Source of the DNA: Burkholderiaceae bacterium | GTDB taxonomy: Bacteria; Pseudomonadota; Gammaproteobacteria; Burkholderiales; Burkholderiaceae | Reading direction: 5' to 3' | DNA: 6,783 bases | Assembly: GCA_030151165.1 (NCBI GenBank) | Contig: JASLEM010000591.1 | Coordinates: 1-6,783, forward strand | In this document: in pieces, positions 6,286-6,783 of the stretch | How the letters are laid out: the number at the start of each line of letters is the position of its first letter | Numbering within the stretch: position 1 is the first letter of the stretch | Notes under the pieces: model-generated | Database searches by the model: none | What the model was told of the DNA's origin: nothing | Seen by the model: the letters and a program-made list of their open reading frames with translations, nothing else | Program-made: the position numbers and the translations under genes

Positions 6286-6783
6286 TCAGGCGGCGGCGTA
6301 GTATCGCCGATACCACTGCGCGAACCGGTCGATCCCGACCGCCAGCGGCGTGCGCGGCGAGACGCCCGTCCACGCGCGCAGCGCCGACACGTCGGCATGC
6401 GTGGCCACGACGTCACCCGGCTGCATCGGCTTGTAGACCTTGACCGCCTCGACGCCCAGCGCGTGCTCGATCGTCGCGATGAACTCGCCGAGCGCCACCG
6501 GATCCTGGTTGCCGATGTTGAACACGCGATACGGCGCGCGCGAGCTGCCGGCGTGCGGCGCGAGCGGGTCGAACGCGGGATCGGGCGCGGCGGCCTTGTC
6601 GAGCGTGGCGACGACGCCGTCGACGATGTCGTCGATGTACGTGAAGTCGCGCATCATCTTCCCGTCGTTGTAGACCGCGATCGGCTGGCCGGCGAGGATG
6701 TCGCGCGTGAACGAGAAGTAAGCCATGTCGGGCCGGCCCCAGGGCCCGTAGACCGTGAAGAAGCGCAGGCCCGTCGTCGGGAT
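6286..6783 (-). CDS. UDP-glucuronate 4-epimerase-like NAD-dependent sugar epimerase, C-terminal part
   Basis: The last 165 residues of a cytoplasmic nucleotide-sugar epimerase of the short-chain dehydrogenase type; the N-terminal Rossmann fold and catalytic Tyr/Lys lie beyond base 6783. The visible part opens with TTGLRFFTVYGPWGRPDMAY, the signature of the UDP-glucuronate 4-epimerase (CapI/LspL-like) group. It continues with YNDGKMMRDFTYIDDIVDG (residues 38-56 of the fragment), APYRVFNIGN, then QPGDVVATHADVSAL and a C-terminal RFAQWYRRYY. These match the substrate-binding half of the family, which interconverts UDP-glucuronate and UDP-galacturonate. A related 4-epimerase such as a GalE-type enzyme is possible but less likely given the GPWGRPDMA motif. 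It precedes the MBOAT pair on the same strand with a 176-bp gap. No truncation other than the window edge is visible. Confidence 0.9.
   Translation of the reverse strand: MPTTGLRFFTVYGPWGRPDMAYFSFTRDILAGQPIAVYNDGKMMRDFTYIDDIVDGVVATLDKAAAPDPAFDPLAPHAGSSRAPYRVFNIGNQDPVALGEFIATIEHALGVEAVKVYKPMQPGDVVATHADVSALRAWTGVSPRTPLAVGIDRFAQWYRRYYAAA

Noticed and set aside
4910..6301. A 463-codon plus-strand open frame opposite the MBOAT gene
   Set aside because: It is highly charged low-complexity translation that mirrors the MBOAT coding strand, without a ribosome site or family motif.

Overview
The window is a G+C-rich stretch of surface-polysaccharide genes, with strong G/C at third codon positions and long spurious open frames on the antisense strands. 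The coding style and the RmlB/RmlD sequences look like a Gram-negative proteobacterium, probably beta (Burkholderiales-like) or a high-GC gamma. That placement is an impression from the proteins and was not tested. No rRNA, tRNA, CRISPR array, insertion sequence, integrase or phage gene is visible.

Left part (1-2150, minus strand): a dTDP-L-rhamnose block reads rmlB, rmlD, rmlA, with rmlA cut by the window edge after 55 codons. RmlA makes dTDP-glucose, RmlB dehydrates it, and RmlD does the final reduction to dTDP-L-rhamnose. The RmlC epimerase is not in the window and may lie beyond rmlA. The genes are tightly packed (4 and 16 bp gaps), as in one operon.

Middle (2151-3539): a 309-bp divergent intergenic region separates rmlB from a plus-strand gene for a membrane acyltransferase of the OafA-like family (acyltransferase 3). 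This is the only plus-strand gene. It ends 18 bp short of the convergent gene that follows.

Right part (3558-6783, minus strand): in transcription order these are a UDP-glucuronate 4-epimerase-like sugar epimerase (N-terminus outside the window), a 176-bp gap, an MBOAT protein of the AlgI type, and 2 bp later a membrane-anchored periplasmic SGNH-like protein. The last two look like a two-component O-acyltransferase, in which the MBOAT protein passes acyl groups across the inner membrane and the SGNH-like partner places them on a glycan.

Taken together, the window supplies dTDP-rhamnose, probably UDP-galacturonate, and two independent ways of O-acylating the product. It fits the edge of an O-antigen, capsule or exopolysaccharide locus. 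No glycosyltransferase, flippase, polymerase or export gene is present here, so the polymer itself cannot be named. I did not find a clearly undescribed system. The points most worth a second look are the atypical GQS nucleophile block of the SGNH-like protein, the two coexisting acylation modules, and palindromes just upstream of rmlB and of the MBOAT gene.
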